Part shown: piece by piece, positions 9,510-18,696 of the stretch
How positions within the stretch are numbered: position 1 is the first letter of the stretch
How the letters are laid out: every line of letters starts with the position of its first letter
DNA from: JAHEJE01 sp965216335
GTDB lineage: Bacteria; Pseudomonadota; Alphaproteobacteria; Rhizobiales; Aestuariivirgaceae
NCBI GenBank assembly: GCA_965216335.1
Contig: OZ244154.1
Span: 3,782,001-3,846,000, forward strand
DNA: 64,000 nucleotides
Direction: 5' to 3'
Translations under genes and position numbers: made by a program
The notes under the pieces: model-generated
Told to the model about the DNA's origin: nothing
Databases searched by the model: none
Seen by the model: the letters and a program-made list of their open reading frames with translations, nothing else

Positions 9510-9712
9510 ACTCCCGAAGGCGGAACGCCTTAAGGGTATGTAACAGACCGTGACGGAATGCCGGGTTGGGCGGCAGCCTATCCCCTTTCCTTTCCATAGA
9601 GACGTCTCATGCCGACCGACATACGGCATTCCGTCTTTCCCTGAAGTTTCATGCGCGGACGTCACGCCGTGCCAGGGGCGAAGCAATGCCGAGTGTGAAG
9701 CCGTGCCCCAAG

Positions 9713-9811
9713 TTGTCATCCCGGCCAAGCGCAGCGCGAGCCGGGATCTCTGTGCCTTGTGGAAATGTCCAGAGGTCCCGGATAAGACCTGCGATCTTTC
9801 CGGGATGACAA
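9713..9811. repeat. REP-like inverted repeat pair
   Basis: About 99 bp bounded by TTGTCATCCCGGCCAAGCG on the left and CCGGGATGACAA on the right, with an inner GAGCCGGGATCTC hairpin arm. It has the same outer sequence as the element at 35092-35190 but a different centre. No gene is apparent between the tandem repeat and this element. Confidence 0.7.
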
Positions 9812-9928
9812 TGTTAGGCGAGGGGGCTGGCGGTGCAGCCTACGCCGCCCCAGCCAAATTGCACCGCCCACCCCCTCACCCTAACCCTCTCCCGCGAGAG
9901 GAGAGGGGACGAATAGAAAGGAAATCAC

Positions 9929-10177
9929 ATGCCCCCAATCCCACAATCCCTGAAGAACAGCCGCCGCCACAATCTGTGCGACGAAGAGGGCCTTCTGCCC
10001 GCCATCCGGCAGGCCATTCGCGCCGGCGACCTACAGGGCTACAGAACACCCGAGCAATATCTCGACGATGTCCTCGAAGGCCGCGTCGCCGACGAGATCG
10101 CCCGTTTCGGCTGGCACCTGTGCCACACCGAAACCCGCTGCCAGCGCCACGGCCGCTGCCTCAGACGCTCAAGTTGA
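9929..10177 (+). CDS. Small hypothetical protein, Cys/His-rich C-terminus
   Basis: 82 aa starting at an ATG with AAGGAAA upstream. Third codon positions are strongly G/C, as in real genes here. The central part (EGLLPAIRQAIRAGDLQGY, then TPEQYLDDVLEGRVADEIARF) should be helical. The tail CHTETRCQRHGRC holds three Cys and two His and could bind metal. No known family is recognised. It is a single gene between a REP-like repeat and the 3' end of mlaF, reading towards mlaF, with about 195 bp of unassigned sequence between them. Confidence 0.5.
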   Translation: MPPIPQSLKNSRRHNLCDEEGLLPAIRQAIRAGDLQGYRTPEQYLDDVLEGRVADEIARFGWHLCHTETRCQRHGRCLRRSS

Positions 10178-10371
10178 ATCCATTGCTGAAGAGAACGAAG
10201 GAATCCACTCATTTCAAGTGGTTGAGGTGGCGGATTGAACTCGTATCTGTCGCAGTACCCACCAACCGCAAGCACCTCGACCAGTTGAGAGCCGACCGGA
10301 AAACCGTTGCCATCCCGCCACGGTGCACCCGTCAGCAAGACGAATGCCCGGCGCCGCCGGCGCCGCCGGTG

Positions 10372-11145
10372 TTAGGGTTTGAGGACATCCATTTCGATCG
10401 GCCCTTCGGCGCGGCCGTGGATGAACTGGTCGACGTAGGCGTTGCCGGAGGTATCGATTTCCCCGGCTGCGCCCTGCCAGATGATCTCGCCCTTGAAGAT
10501 CATCGCGATGTCGTCGGCGATCTTGCGCGCCGACGCCATGTCGTGGGTGATCGATATGGTGGTCGCGCCGAGTTGTTTGACGCACGACACGATCAGGTCG
10601 TTGATCACGTCCGCCATGATCGGATCGAGCCCGGTGGTCGGCTCATCGAAAAAGATGATCTCCGGGTCGGCGGCAATGGCGCGGGCCAGGCCGACGCGCT
10701 TCTGCATGCCGCCGGACAGCTCCGCCGGGTGCAGTTCGCCGACCTCCGGCCCGAGGCCGACCTGGGCCAGCTTGGCCATGGCGATGTCACGCGCCTGGGC
10801 CCGCGGCATCTTCTGGCCCTGGATCAGCCCGAAGGCGACGTTCTCCCACACCGTCAGGCTGTCGAACAGGGCCGCGCCCTGGAACAGCATGCCGAACCGG
10901 GTCATCAGCCTGTCGCGCTCGCGGCCCTTCAGGCCGATGACATTTTCGCCACCGATGGTGATCTTGCCGCTGTCCGGTGTCAAAAGCCCCAGGATGCATT
11001 TCAGCATCACCGACTTGCCGGTGCCCGAGCCGCCGATCACCACCATCGAGTGGCCGCGCTTGACCGCCAGGTCGACGCCGTTCAGCACATGCTTGGGCCC
11101 GAATGCCTTGTGCACGCCTTCTAAAACGATGTGCGGTTCGCTCAT
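10372..11145 (-). CDS. mlaF: ABC transporter ATP-binding protein, MlaF type
   Basis: Cytoplasmic ATPase of the Mla phospholipid transport system of the cell envelope, 257 aa. Motifs are Walker A GGSGTGKSV near residue 37, the ABC signature LSGGMQKR, and Walker B IIFFDEPTTGLDP. I start it at ATG (MSEPHIVLEG), five bases after the mlaE stop, rather than at an upstream frame that overlaps mlaE. Transcribed after mlaE. No MCE-domain gene (mlaD) follows in this window, although one usually completes the set; downstream there are only a small unknown gene and repeats. Confidence 0.94.
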   Translation of the reverse strand: MSEPHIVLEGVHKAFGPKHVLNGVDLAVKRGHSMVVIGGSGTGKSVMLKCILGLLTPDSGKITIGGENVIGLKGRERDRLMTRFGMLFQGAALFDSLTVWENVAFGLIQGQKMPRAQARDIAMAKLAQVGLGPEVGELHPAELSGGMQKRVGLARAIAADPEIIFFDEPTTGLDPIMADVINDLIVSCVKQLGATTISITHDMASARKIADDIAMIFKGEIIWQGAAGEIDTSGNAYVDQFIHGRAEGPIEMDVLKP

Positions 11146-11150
11146 GCCCG

Positions 11151-11960
11151 TCACTCCGAAAAGATCAGCGAGGTCATGACGTAATTCGCCGCCAGGATGA
11201 GAATGGATGAAGACACCACCGCGTTGGTGGTGGCCCGGCCGACGCCCTGTGCGCCGCCGCGCGAGTTGAAGCCGTGGTAGCACCCCATCAGCGCGATGAT
11301 GAAGCCGAACACCGCCGACTTGATCAGTCCGGAGGTCACGTCGCCGACTTCAAGAAAGTCCACCGTGTTGGTGATGTAGGCGCCGGAATTGAAGCCCAGC
11401 GAGCGGGTGCCGACGATGTAGCCGCCCATGATGCCGATGGTATCGGCGATCAGCACCAGCAGCGGCATGGCGATCACCGCCGCCATCAGCCGCGGGCCGA
11501 CGAGATACTTGAACGGGTTGGTCGACAGCGTTGTCAGGGCATCGATCTGTTCGGTCACCCGCATTGTGCCCAGTTCCGCGGCAATCGCCGCCGACACCCG
11601 GCCGGCAACCATCAGCCCGGCCAGCACCGGTCCCAGCTCACGCGTGATGCCGAGCGCCACGATGGAGGACACCAGGCTCTCGGCATTGAACCGCGACCCG
11701 CCGATATAGATCTGCAGCGCCAGCACACCACCGGTGAAGAAGGCCGTCAGCCCGACCACCGGCAGCGAATTGTAGCCGATGCGCACCAGTTGATCGAAGA
11801 TCTGCCGCAGATAGACCGGCGGCAGCAGCCCGGTCGTCACCGCACTGCGGGTGAACAGTGCCAGGTGGCCGACCTCGGCAAAGATCGCCAGCACAACCCG
11901 GCCGATTTGAGCAAGAAAATTCAACGGATTGCGATCCCTTAGAGCACTTTTCGATAACAC
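11151..11960 (-). CDS. mlaE: ABC transporter permease, MlaE type
   Basis: Inner-membrane permease of the Mla lipid transporter, up to 269 aa, with the usual MlaE helices (for example VVGLTAFFTGGVLALQIYIGG) and the conserved RELGPVLAGLMVAGRV segment. The first six codons (M-L-S-K-S-A) and part of the seventh lie inside a MITE end at 11942-12202. The native start may instead be a TTG at 11922-11924 with AGGGA upstream, which would give a protein beginning near NFLAQIGRVV. The insertion separates mlaE from the upstream alr and may have changed its promoter or initiation. Confidence 0.93.
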   Translation of the reverse strand: MLSKSALRDRNPLNFLAQIGRVVLAIFAEVGHLALFTRSAVTTGLLPPVYLRQIFDQLVRIGYNSLPVVGLTAFFTGGVLALQIYIGGSRFNAESLVSSIVALGITRELGPVLAGLMVAGRVSAAIAAELGTMRVTEQIDALTTLSTNPFKYLVGPRLMAAVIAMPLLVLIADTIGIMGGYIVGTRSLGFNSGAYITNTVDFLEVGDVTSGLIKSAVFGFIIALMGCYHGFNSRGGAQGVGRATTNAVVSSSILILAANYVMTSLIFSE

Positions 11961-12202
11961 AGGTTCACTTGACCAGATTTCCGCGTCTGCTGGCTAGGCA
12001 TGCTTTGCGCCATGGCCTGGTTGGCCATAAGCGAAGCATAACGACGTCCAGGAGGCGCGGAAATCCGGCCTTCGGTGGGCCAAATTCGCCCATTTGGTGC
12101 GTTCCAGCGCTTGCCCGATGCACCGCATCGCGCTGCGCACCGCGCCTTCCATATGAGCAAATTTGGCTCCATCAAGTGATCCTGTATTGTCGAAAAGTGC
12201 TC
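11942..12202. mobile_element. MITE with 31-bp terminal inverted repeats and TA target duplication
   Basis: 261-bp non-coding element. The left end 11942-11972 and right end 12172-12202 are inverted repeats of 31 bp with three mismatches, both starting GAGCACTTTTCG. TA flanks it on each side (11940-11941 and 12203-12204), as expected for IS630/Tc1-mariner-type transposition. It has no transposase and would need one supplied elsewhere. It lies between alr and mlaE, and its left end forms the first codons of the annotated mlaE frame. Confidence 0.88.
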
Positions 12203-12225
12203 TAAAGCCCCGCAAACGACAACCT

Positions 12226-13383
12226 TTACCCGGAATCGACCAACGAGTACAGACGCGCAAACCGCATTCCCAGCCCTGTCAGGATTTCATAGGGAATTGT
12301 CTCCGCCCAGCGCGCCACCTCATCCACCGAGATGTTGTCGCCCATGACTTCGGCCCGCACCCCCGGCCTGACGAACTCATCCGGCGTGTCGGTCACATCG
12401 ACGGTGATCATGTCCATCGATACCCGCCCGACCACCGGCGCGAAATGCCCGCCGATCAGCACCTGCGCCGGCCCTGTGCCACCGGGTCCGCACAGCTTGC
12501 GCGGGTACCCGTCGCCGTAACCGACGCCGAGCACCGCAATCCGCGACGGCCGTTCCGCCCGCCAGGCCTGGCCATAGCCGGTCGCTTCGCCGGGCGACAG
12601 GTGGCGGACCTGCAGGATCGGCGCATAGATGTGCGCCACCGCCGACATCGGGTTGGGCCGGTCGGTAAACGGATTGCCGCCAAACAGCGCGATGCCCGGC
12701 CGCACAATGTCGAGCGCAAAATCCGGCGCGATGAACGTACCAGGTGAGTTGGCGATGCTGGCCGGGGCAGGGGGAAGCATCGCCCTGAGGTCATTGAATC
12801 GGTCCAGTTGCTCCCGGTTCATCTCGTGCCCCGGCGTGTCTCCGCAGGCGAGGTGGCTCATGATCAGGCTGATCTCAAAACCGTCCAGCCGCTCTGGCTC
12901 ATTGGCCAGCGCCAGCACATCGGTTGCGCTCAGACCCAGCCGGTTGATGCCCGTATCGACATGCAGCCCGGCCGGATATCGTGTGTCGTCGCGCGCGCAG
13001 TGCGCTGTCCATTCGCCGATCGCCTCGAGCGAGGCCAGCACCGGACGCATTTTATGCTGGACGTAAACCTCCGCCATGCCCGGCATCAGACCGTCGAGCA
13101 CGTAGATCACCGCGTCCGGCAGGATGGCGCGCAGTGCGATGCCCTCCTGCGGCAGGGCAACGAAGAAGCTCTTGCACCCTGCCGCCGCCAGCGCCCTGGC
13201 CACCGGCTGGATGCCGAGCCCGTAGCCGTTGGCTTTCACCGTGGCGGCACACTCAGCACCGCCGGCCCGCCGCGCCAGCATCCGCCAGTTGTCCTGCAGC
13301 ACCTTCAGGTCAACAGACAGCGTCGCCCCGGCCAGCCCGGTATCCTCAGGCGCCGGAGGGCAAATGACCAAATCGTCCGCCAC
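12226..13383 (-). CDS. alr: Alanine racemase
   Basis: PLP enzyme making D-alanine for peptidoglycan, predicted 385 aa. The PLP lysine motif is AATVKANGYGLG near residue 40. The C-terminal part contains VGRVSMDMITVDVTD, typical of fold-type III alanine racemases, and GDGYPRKL upstream of it. I choose the GTG start (V-A-D-D-L-V-I) because AAGGAG is five bases upstream; the longer open frame adds 25 residues not expected in the family. Located downstream of dnaB on the same strand. Confidence 0.95.
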   Translation of the reverse strand: MADDLVICPPAPEDTGLAGATLSVDLKVLQDNWRMLARRAGGAECAATVKANGYGLGIQPVARALAAAGCKSFFVALPQEGIALRAILPDAVIYVLDGLMPGMAEVYVQHKMRPVLASLEAIGEWTAHCARDDTRYPAGLHVDTGINRLGLSATDVLALANEPERLDGFEISLIMSHLACGDTPGHEMNREQLDRFNDLRAMLPPAPASIANSPGTFIAPDFALDIVRPGIALFGGNPFTDRPNPMSAVAHIYAPILQVRHLSPGEATGYGQAWRAERPSRIAVLGVGYGDGYPRKLCGPGGTGPAQVLIGGHFAPVVGRVSMDMITVDVTDTPDEFVRPGVRAEVMGDNISVDEVARWAETIPYEILTGLGMRFARLYSLVDSG

Positions 13384-13526
13384 ACCCTCTCCTTGTGACC
13401 AAACGTCGTCCTCATTTCTGCCGGAGGCTAAAATGCGACCCCGAACCAGCCCGCCCATCCGAGGAAACCCGCTGTACCGTCAGCTCGGCACAACAGTCAG
13501 AAAAACGAACGCCAATACCGCAGGTA

Positions 13527-15065
13527 TTACTCGAACCGCTCAGGCAGATATTCATCCGCTATAAAATTACTGAATCGTGTCAAATTCGCGTCGAACTGCA
13601 GATCGATCTTTCCGGTCGGGCCGTGCCGCTGCTTGCCGATGATCAGTTCCGCCTTGCCGTGTGCCCGATCCATCTCGTCCTGCCACTCGATGTGCTCCGC
13701 CGAACCGGCCCGTGGCTCCTTGCGCGCCAGGTAGTACTCCTCGCGATAGATGAAGCACACCACGTCGGCATCCTGTTCGATGGAACCGGATTCGCGCAGG
13801 TCGGCGAGCTGCGGCCGCTTGTCGTCACGCGATTCCACCTGGCGCGACAGCTGAGACAAGGCCATGATCGGCACGTCCAACTCCTTGGCCAGCGCCTTCA
13901 GACCGGTGGTGATCTCGGTCACTTCCTGCACCCGGTTCTCCGAGGCCCGCCGCGACGATCCGGCCAGCAGCTGCACATAGTCGACAACCACGAAGCCAAG
14001 TCCGCGCTGACGTTTCAGCCGCCGCGCCCGCGCCGCCAGCTGGGCAATGGTCAGTCCGCCGGTATCGTCGATGTAGAGCGGCAGTGATTGCAGTTCCTGG
14101 CTGACTTCGACAATCCGGTGGAACTCGTCCTCGTCGATCTTGCCGCGCCTGATCTTCTCCGACGAGATTTCCGACTGCTCGGAAATGATACGCGTCGCCA
14201 GTTGCTCCGCCGACATTTCCAGCGAGAAGATCGCCACCACCCCGCCGTCGGTCACCTTAACCGTGCCGTCCGGATTGTGCTCGGACTTGTAGCTCTTGGC
14301 GACGTGGTAGGCGATGTTGGAGGCAAGCGCCGACTTGCCCATCGCCGGACGGGCGGCAAGGATGATCAGGTCGGACTTCTGCAGCCCGCCCATCTTCTCA
14401 TCGATATCCTTCAAGCCGCTGGAAAGGCCGGACAAATGGCCATCGCGCTGATAGGCCGCCGCGGCCATGTCGATGGCCTCGGTCAGCGCCGTGCCGAACG
14501 GCTGGAAACCCTGCCCGAACCGGCCCGTTTCAGCGATCTGGTACAGCGACTGTTCGGCCTGTTCGATCAGGTCGCGCGCCGTCGTCTCGACCGGCGTATC
14601 GAAACTGTCATTGACGATGTCGGTGCCGATGTTGATCAGCTCGCGCCGCTGCGCCAGTTCGTGAACCGTTCGGCCGTACTCCTCGGCGTTGATGATCGTC
14701 GTCGCCGACGCTGCCAGCCGCGCCAGATAGGCCGTGCCGCCAATCTCCGCCAATGTCTCGTCATTGTCGAAATAGGTCTTTAACGTCACCGGCGAGGCCA
14801 GCTTGCCGGAACGGATCAGGACCGATGCCGCTTCGTAGATGCGCGCGTGCAGCGCCTCGTAAAAATGTTCTGGCTGAAGAAATCCCGATACCCGGTCGCA
14901 GGCTTCGTTGTTGACCAGGATTGCTCCGAGCAACGCCATTTCCGCTTCCAGATTGTGCGGCGCCTGGCGGAACTCCGGCCCATCATCGCTGTCGTCGGCC
15001 GCACGGTGGCCGGATATGTCGATTGCTGTTTCCATGGCGTCTTTGTTGATACCCCAGCCGGACAT
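13527..15065 (-). CDS. dnaB: Replicative DNA helicase DnaB
   Basis: Hexameric helicase unwinding the replication fork, 512 aa. The N-terminal domain has the usual LEAEMALLGAILVNNEA segment near residue 40. The RecA-like domain has Walker A ARPAMGKSALASNIA and Walker B VVVDYVQLL, and the C-terminus carries the arginine-finger region KQRHGPTGKIDLQF. The start could also be an internal ATG (METAID) ten codons later. No intein is present. It lies between cfa and alr in the same direction. Confidence 0.97.
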   Translation of the reverse strand: MSGWGINKDAMETAIDISGHRAADDSDDGPEFRQAPHNLEAEMALLGAILVNNEACDRVSGFLQPEHFYEALHARIYEAASVLIRSGKLASPVTLKTYFDNDETLAEIGGTAYLARLAASATTIINAEEYGRTVHELAQRRELINIGTDIVNDSFDTPVETTARDLIEQAEQSLYQIAETGRFGQGFQPFGTALTEAIDMAAAAYQRDGHLSGLSSGLKDIDEKMGGLQKSDLIILAARPAMGKSALASNIAYHVAKSYKSEHNPDGTVKVTDGGVVAIFSLEMSAEQLATRIISEQSEISSEKIRRGKIDEDEFHRIVEVSQELQSLPLYIDDTGGLTIAQLAARARRLKRQRGLGFVVVDYVQLLAGSSRRASENRVQEVTEITTGLKALAKELDVPIMALSQLSRQVESRDDKRPQLADLRESGSIEQDADVVCFIYREEYYLARKEPRAGSAEHIEWQDEMDRAHGKAELIIGKQRHGPTGKIDLQFDANLTRFSNFIADEYLPERFE

Positions 15066-15225
15066 CCCGCGCGAGCCCGCATCCGGGGATGTTCACGTAA
15101 TCCGCGCTATTCACAAGCCTGAGTGGATTTTTCCGATGAATCCGCGATTCCGCTTGCAATCGGCGAAAAGGCAACAGGTGCCTTCGCAGTCCTGTTCCCT
15201 GGCGGATCATAACTGATTCGCAGGG

Positions 15226-16500
15226 CTAAGATGCCTTGGCGTCCCGCCGCGGCACCGACGCCAGGTTGCGCCGCTTGCTGTCGATCTCGCGCAGCCGGGC
15301 TTCTTCCGCCTGAATGTAGTTCCGGGTCAGCGGCAGCACCGACTTGTCGCGGGTGAACTGGATCTGGAAGTTGTTGAGAAACTCATGCCTGAACCCGCAC
15401 TCCGACCCGGCCAGGTAGAATTCCCACATCCGGCAGAACCGTTCGTCATAGATCGCCCTTGCCAGATCGCGATGATCGGCAAAGCGCAATCGCCAATGTC
15501 GAAGGGTCTCCGCGTAATGCAGGCGCAGTATCTCGACGTCGGTCACATAGAGGCCACTGCGTTCGATATGCGGTATGACCTCCGAGAGCCCGGGGATGTA
15601 GCCGCCCGGGAAGATGTATTTGCTGATCCAGGCACTGGTCGAGCCGGGTCCATTGGCCCTGCCGATCGAGTGCAGGCAGGCGATGCCGTCCGGCGTCATC
15701 AGCTCATGCACCTTGTCGAAGAATTCCCCGTAGTGGCCAAGTCCGACATGCTCGAACATGCCGACCGACACGATGCGGTCGTACCGGTCCTCGAGCCTGC
15801 GGTAGTCGAGCAGCTCGAAACGCACCCGGTCCGAGACATCGCGCTGGGCTGCCCGCTCGTTCGATACCTTGTGCTGCTCACGCGACAGCGTCACGCCGGT
15901 CACCTTCGCGCCACACACCTCGGCCAGATACAATCCGAGCCCGCCCCAGCCGGAGCCGATGTCCAACACCTTCATGCCGGGATGGATATCCAGCTTGGCG
16001 GCAAGGTGCCGCTTCTTGGCCAACTGCGCCTCGGCGAGGCTTGCGTCCGGATCTTCGAAATAGGCGCAGGAATACTGCCTATCACGGTCGAGGAACAGAT
16101 CGTAGATCTCGCCGGACAGGTCATAGTGATGCGCAACGTTGCGTTCGGCCCGCCCGACCGGATTGTACTGCTTGATCTTGCGCAGCAGCTTCCTGAGTTC
16201 GAACGGCCATTGCACGCCCACAGGCAACTTCGCCGAATTCGAGGTGTTGGAGGTCAGAATGGCCAGCAGATCGTAGATCGAACCGTTGTCGACGGTGACA
16301 CCGCCATCCATGTATTCTTCGCCGAGGTAAAGGTCCGGGTCCAGCACCAGCCGCATGGCAGCCCGCCTGGTCCGAATGTTCATGGTCACCGGCTTGCCGG
16401 TGCCGTCTCCGTAAGTTCTTGCCTCGCCGCCCGGCAACACGACGGTCAGGTTGCCGGTCTTCACAAGGGTGCTGAGCACCCGATGTACAAGATACAACAT
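15226..16500 (-). CDS. cfa: Cyclopropane-fatty-acyl-phospholipid synthase
   Basis: SAM-dependent enzyme that methylenates unsaturated acyl chains of membrane phospholipids, 424 aa. The SAM-binding motif is VLDIGSGWGGLGLYLAE near residue 200, preceded by the conserved HHYDLSGEIYDLFLD and followed by GVTLSREQ and SVGMFEHVG. Family members act at the membrane in stress or stationary phase. It reads away from rplI and has its own candidate promoter (16553-16581). In related genomes dnaB often follows rplI directly, so cfa may be an insertion here; that is from memory. Confidence 0.95.
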   Translation of the reverse strand: MLYLVHRVLSTLVKTGNLTVVLPGGEARTYGDGTGKPVTMNIRTRRAAMRLVLDPDLYLGEEYMDGGVTVDNGSIYDLLAILTSNTSNSAKLPVGVQWPFELRKLLRKIKQYNPVGRAERNVAHHYDLSGEIYDLFLDRDRQYSCAYFEDPDASLAEAQLAKKRHLAAKLDIHPGMKVLDIGSGWGGLGLYLAEVCGAKVTGVTLSREQHKVSNERAAQRDVSDRVRFELLDYRRLEDRYDRIVSVGMFEHVGLGHYGEFFDKVHELMTPDGIACLHSIGRANGPGSTSAWISKYIFPGGYIPGLSEVIPHIERSGLYVTDVEILRLHYAETLRHWRLRFADHRDLARAIYDERFCRMWEFYLAGSECGFRHEFLNNFQIQFTRDKSVLPLTRNYIQAEEARLREIDSKRRNLASVPRRDAKAS

Positions 16501-16552
16501 GAGTGCACCAATGGTTCAAGGCCCCCCGGTACGACGCCCAGTCCCATAATTC

Positions 16553-16581
16553 TATATAGTATGGCGCACCAATTGCGGCAA
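16553..16581 (-). promoter_or_regulatory. Candidate cfa promoter
   Basis: On the minus strand: -35 TTGCCG (16576-16581), 17-bp spacer, -10 TATATA (16553-16558), about 52 bp upstream of the cfa start codon. It is an AT-rich patch in a GC-rich background. No operator was recognised. Confidence 0.4.
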
Positions 16582-16656
16582 GTTCAGGGCCGGTCTGCGC
16601 GCTGCTTCGAATTGCGCGCAAACCAGCCCTGTTCCAGCGGCCGCCGAATGAAGGCG

Positions 16657-17292
16657 TCAGCCTTCAGCGTTGGTCTCGTCCTCAGAGGCATTCTCGTCTG
16701 CGGCGGCTTCGCCGTCGCCGTCGCCCTCGTCTTCGCTGCTCTCGGCTTCCTCAGCCGCAAACAACTCTTCGGCGGCCTGGCGGGCTTCTTCGCGATCCGA
16801 CATGGTGCCGGTCAGGATTTCACCGCGGGCCTGTGCTTCGGCCTCATCGGCTGTCCGCGCCACGTTGATGGTGATGCCGACGATAACCTCCGGATGCAGG
16901 GCGATGCGCACCGGCGCCAGGCCGATTGTCTTGATCGGATGGTCGAGCAGGACCTGGTTGCGGGCGACCGAAACACCGGTCTCGCTGGCCGCTTCGGCGA
17001 TGTCGCGCGTCGAGACCGAGCCATAGAGCTGGCCGCTTTCACCTGCCTGGCGCAGAACGACGAAGGTCTCGCCGTCCAGGTTGCCGCTGTCGCCTTCGGC
17101 CACGCTGCGGCGCTCTTCGTTGCGTGCCTCGAGTGCCGCGCGCTCGGCTTCGAACTTCTCTCTGTTCGCCTTGTTGGCGCGCAGCGCCTTGCCCGATGGC
17201 AGCAGGAAGTTGCGGGCATAGCCGTTCTTGACGCTGACAACATCTCCCATGCTGCCGAGCTTCTCGATGCGCTCAAGTAGAATAACGTCCAT
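16657..17292 (-). CDS. rplI: 50S ribosomal protein L9
   Basis: Ribosomal protein L9, which binds 23S rRNA at the base of the L1 stalk. The start MDVILLERIEKLGSMGDVV and the motif KNGYARNFLLPSGKA are typical. At 211 aa it is longer than the usual 150 or so because of an acidic tail of about 50 residues (rich in Glu, Asp and Ala, for example ESSEDEGDGDGEAAADENAS). Such tails are common in alphaproteobacterial L9. It is the last gene of the rpsF-rpsR-DUF2232-rplI unit. Confidence 0.97.
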   Translation of the reverse strand: MDVILLERIEKLGSMGDVVSVKNGYARNFLLPSGKALRANKANREKFEAERAALEARNEERRSVAEGDSGNLDGETFVVLRQAGESGQLYGSVSTRDIAEAASETGVSVARNQVLLDHPIKTIGLAPVRIALHPEVIVGITINVARTADEAEAQARGEILTGTMSDREEARQAAEELFAAEEAESSEDEGDGDGEAAADENASEDETNAEG

Positions 17293-17336
17293 TTCAATTT
17301 CTCCTCGTGATTGCCGTGAGTTTCAGGATTTCGGTT

Positions 17337-18314
17337 TTAGTCATTGTTTGGTTTCCGCGCTGCCGCCGCCCGCGTGCGCATGTTCAGGTACATATCCATG
17401 ATCGCCATGCCGCACAGCGGGATCACCAGAATCCAACCCATGACGACCAGCAGGGCATAGAGCGAGCCCAGCATGAAGCCGCGGGCCGGATTGCCCAGGG
17501 TCAGCGAATGAACGACGGCCAGACCGAGCAGTGTGAAGGCACAGGTCAACACGGCGAACGCGACCGTTCCCGCGATGCCGATCAGGCCCGGCGCGAATGC
17601 AAGAAGAGCGGCCAGCCCGAGAGCAATGATAGAACTTCGGGGAAACGACAGCCGGTGGAATGGCGCCCAGGGCCGCAACGACCGGTCGCCAATCTTCAGC
17701 AGTCGTGATGCCGCCCACATGTTGAACAGTGTGGTCAGGAACCACATGCTGGCCGCGGCCGGCGGTAGAAGCACAACGAACGCCTTGACCATGCTGGCCG
17801 CCTGTTCCTTATCCAGGTCCGGCATCTGGCTGACCAATTCGGCGAACACAGCTTCGGCCTGCTTGCTCACCGTCTCCTGGAAGCTTTGCGCATCCGGACC
17901 GGTGATCAGCACCGTCACGCACATCAGGGCGATGGCCAGCCCGGCACACCACAAGACCAATCGGCCCTCAGGGTACCATTCCAGACCCTGGTCGGCAGCC
18001 TCGCCTTCGGAAGGGGCAGACCCTTGCGCGGGGCGGTTGATGAGTGCCAGCCGGGACAGCAAGACCGGCGCAAGCGCGCCACTGAGGACGAAAAACAGGC
18101 CCGGCAGGGGGCCAAGACCGACGGCCAGCGCTACAGACGCAATGATACCGGCAAGGCCTGCCGCGACCGGGCCCCATCCGAGCCCGGCCATGAAAAGGGG
18201 TATGGCTGCCAGATAGAACAGGAAGAACGACACGAACGATGGTACGATGACCGATGCGCTCATCGCCGCGGCCGCGAGGCCCGCTGCAATCGATATGACA
18301 ATCCAGTTATTCAT
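17337..18314 (-). CDS. DUF2232 family membrane protein
   Basis: Multi-pass inner-membrane protein of 325 aa with about eight hydrophobic helices, beginning NNWIVISIAAGLAAAAMSAS. Its position between rpsR and rplI is typical of Hyphomicrobiales and is the main support for the DUF2232 assignment. The biochemical role is unknown. A polar stretch near residues 95-110 separates two groups of helices, and the C-terminus ends in a short basic cytoplasmic tail (MRTRAAAARKPNND). Confidence 0.88.
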   Translation of the reverse strand: MNNWIVISIAAGLAAAAMSASVIVPSFVSFFLFYLAAIPLFMAGLGWGPVAAGLAGIIASVALAVGLGPLPGLFFVLSGALAPVLLSRLALINRPAQGSAPSEGEAADQGLEWYPEGRLVLWCAGLAIALMCVTVLITGPDAQSFQETVSKQAEAVFAELVSQMPDLDKEQAASMVKAFVVLLPPAAASMWFLTTLFNMWAASRLLKIGDRSLRPWAPFHRLSFPRSSIIALGLAALLAFAPGLIGIAGTVAFAVLTCAFTLLGLAVVHSLTLGNPARGFMLGSLYALLVVMGWILVIPLCGMAIMDMYLNMRTRAAAARKPNND

Positions 18315-18447
18315 CGTCCGGGCTGTCCCTCATCATCGGGTCCGGCGCCTGTGCGCCATCGCCCGGATGGGTTAGAGGCGATGCCGCCGTCTTGCGGCTC
18401 ACCCCAACCATCGCCAGTTGGCGCCGCTGCAGCGGCACCGCGCAGGC

Positions 18448-18696
18448 TTATTTCACCAAATAGGGCAAAAGCCCCAGAAAACGTGCGCGTTTGATGGCCT
18501 TGGCCAGTTCACGTTGCTTCTTGGCCGAAACCGACGTAATGCGGCTCGGCACGATCTTGCCGCGTTCGGAAACGTAGCGCTGAAGCAGCCGCGTATCCTT
18601 GTAGTCGATCTTCGGTGCGCCATCGCTGGAAAACGGGCAGCTCTTGCGGCGGCGGAAAAATGGGCGGCGACCGCCCCCGGAACCTGCAGCCATCAC
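18448..18696 (-). CDS. rpsR: 30S ribosomal protein S18
   Basis: Ribosomal protein S18, partner of S6 on the platform of the small subunit, 82 aa. It has the typical basic core (KIDYKDTRLLQRYVSERGKI and SRITSVSAKKQRELAKAIKR). The start is ambiguous: a GTG overlaps the rpsF stop, and an ATG follows one codon later. Either way the gene overlaps or abuts rpsF, so the two are translationally coupled. Confidence 0.97.
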   Translation of the reverse strand: MMAAGSGGGRRPFFRRRKSCPFSSDGAPKIDYKDTRLLQRYVSERGKIVPSRITSVSAKKQRELAKAIKRARFLGLLPYLVK

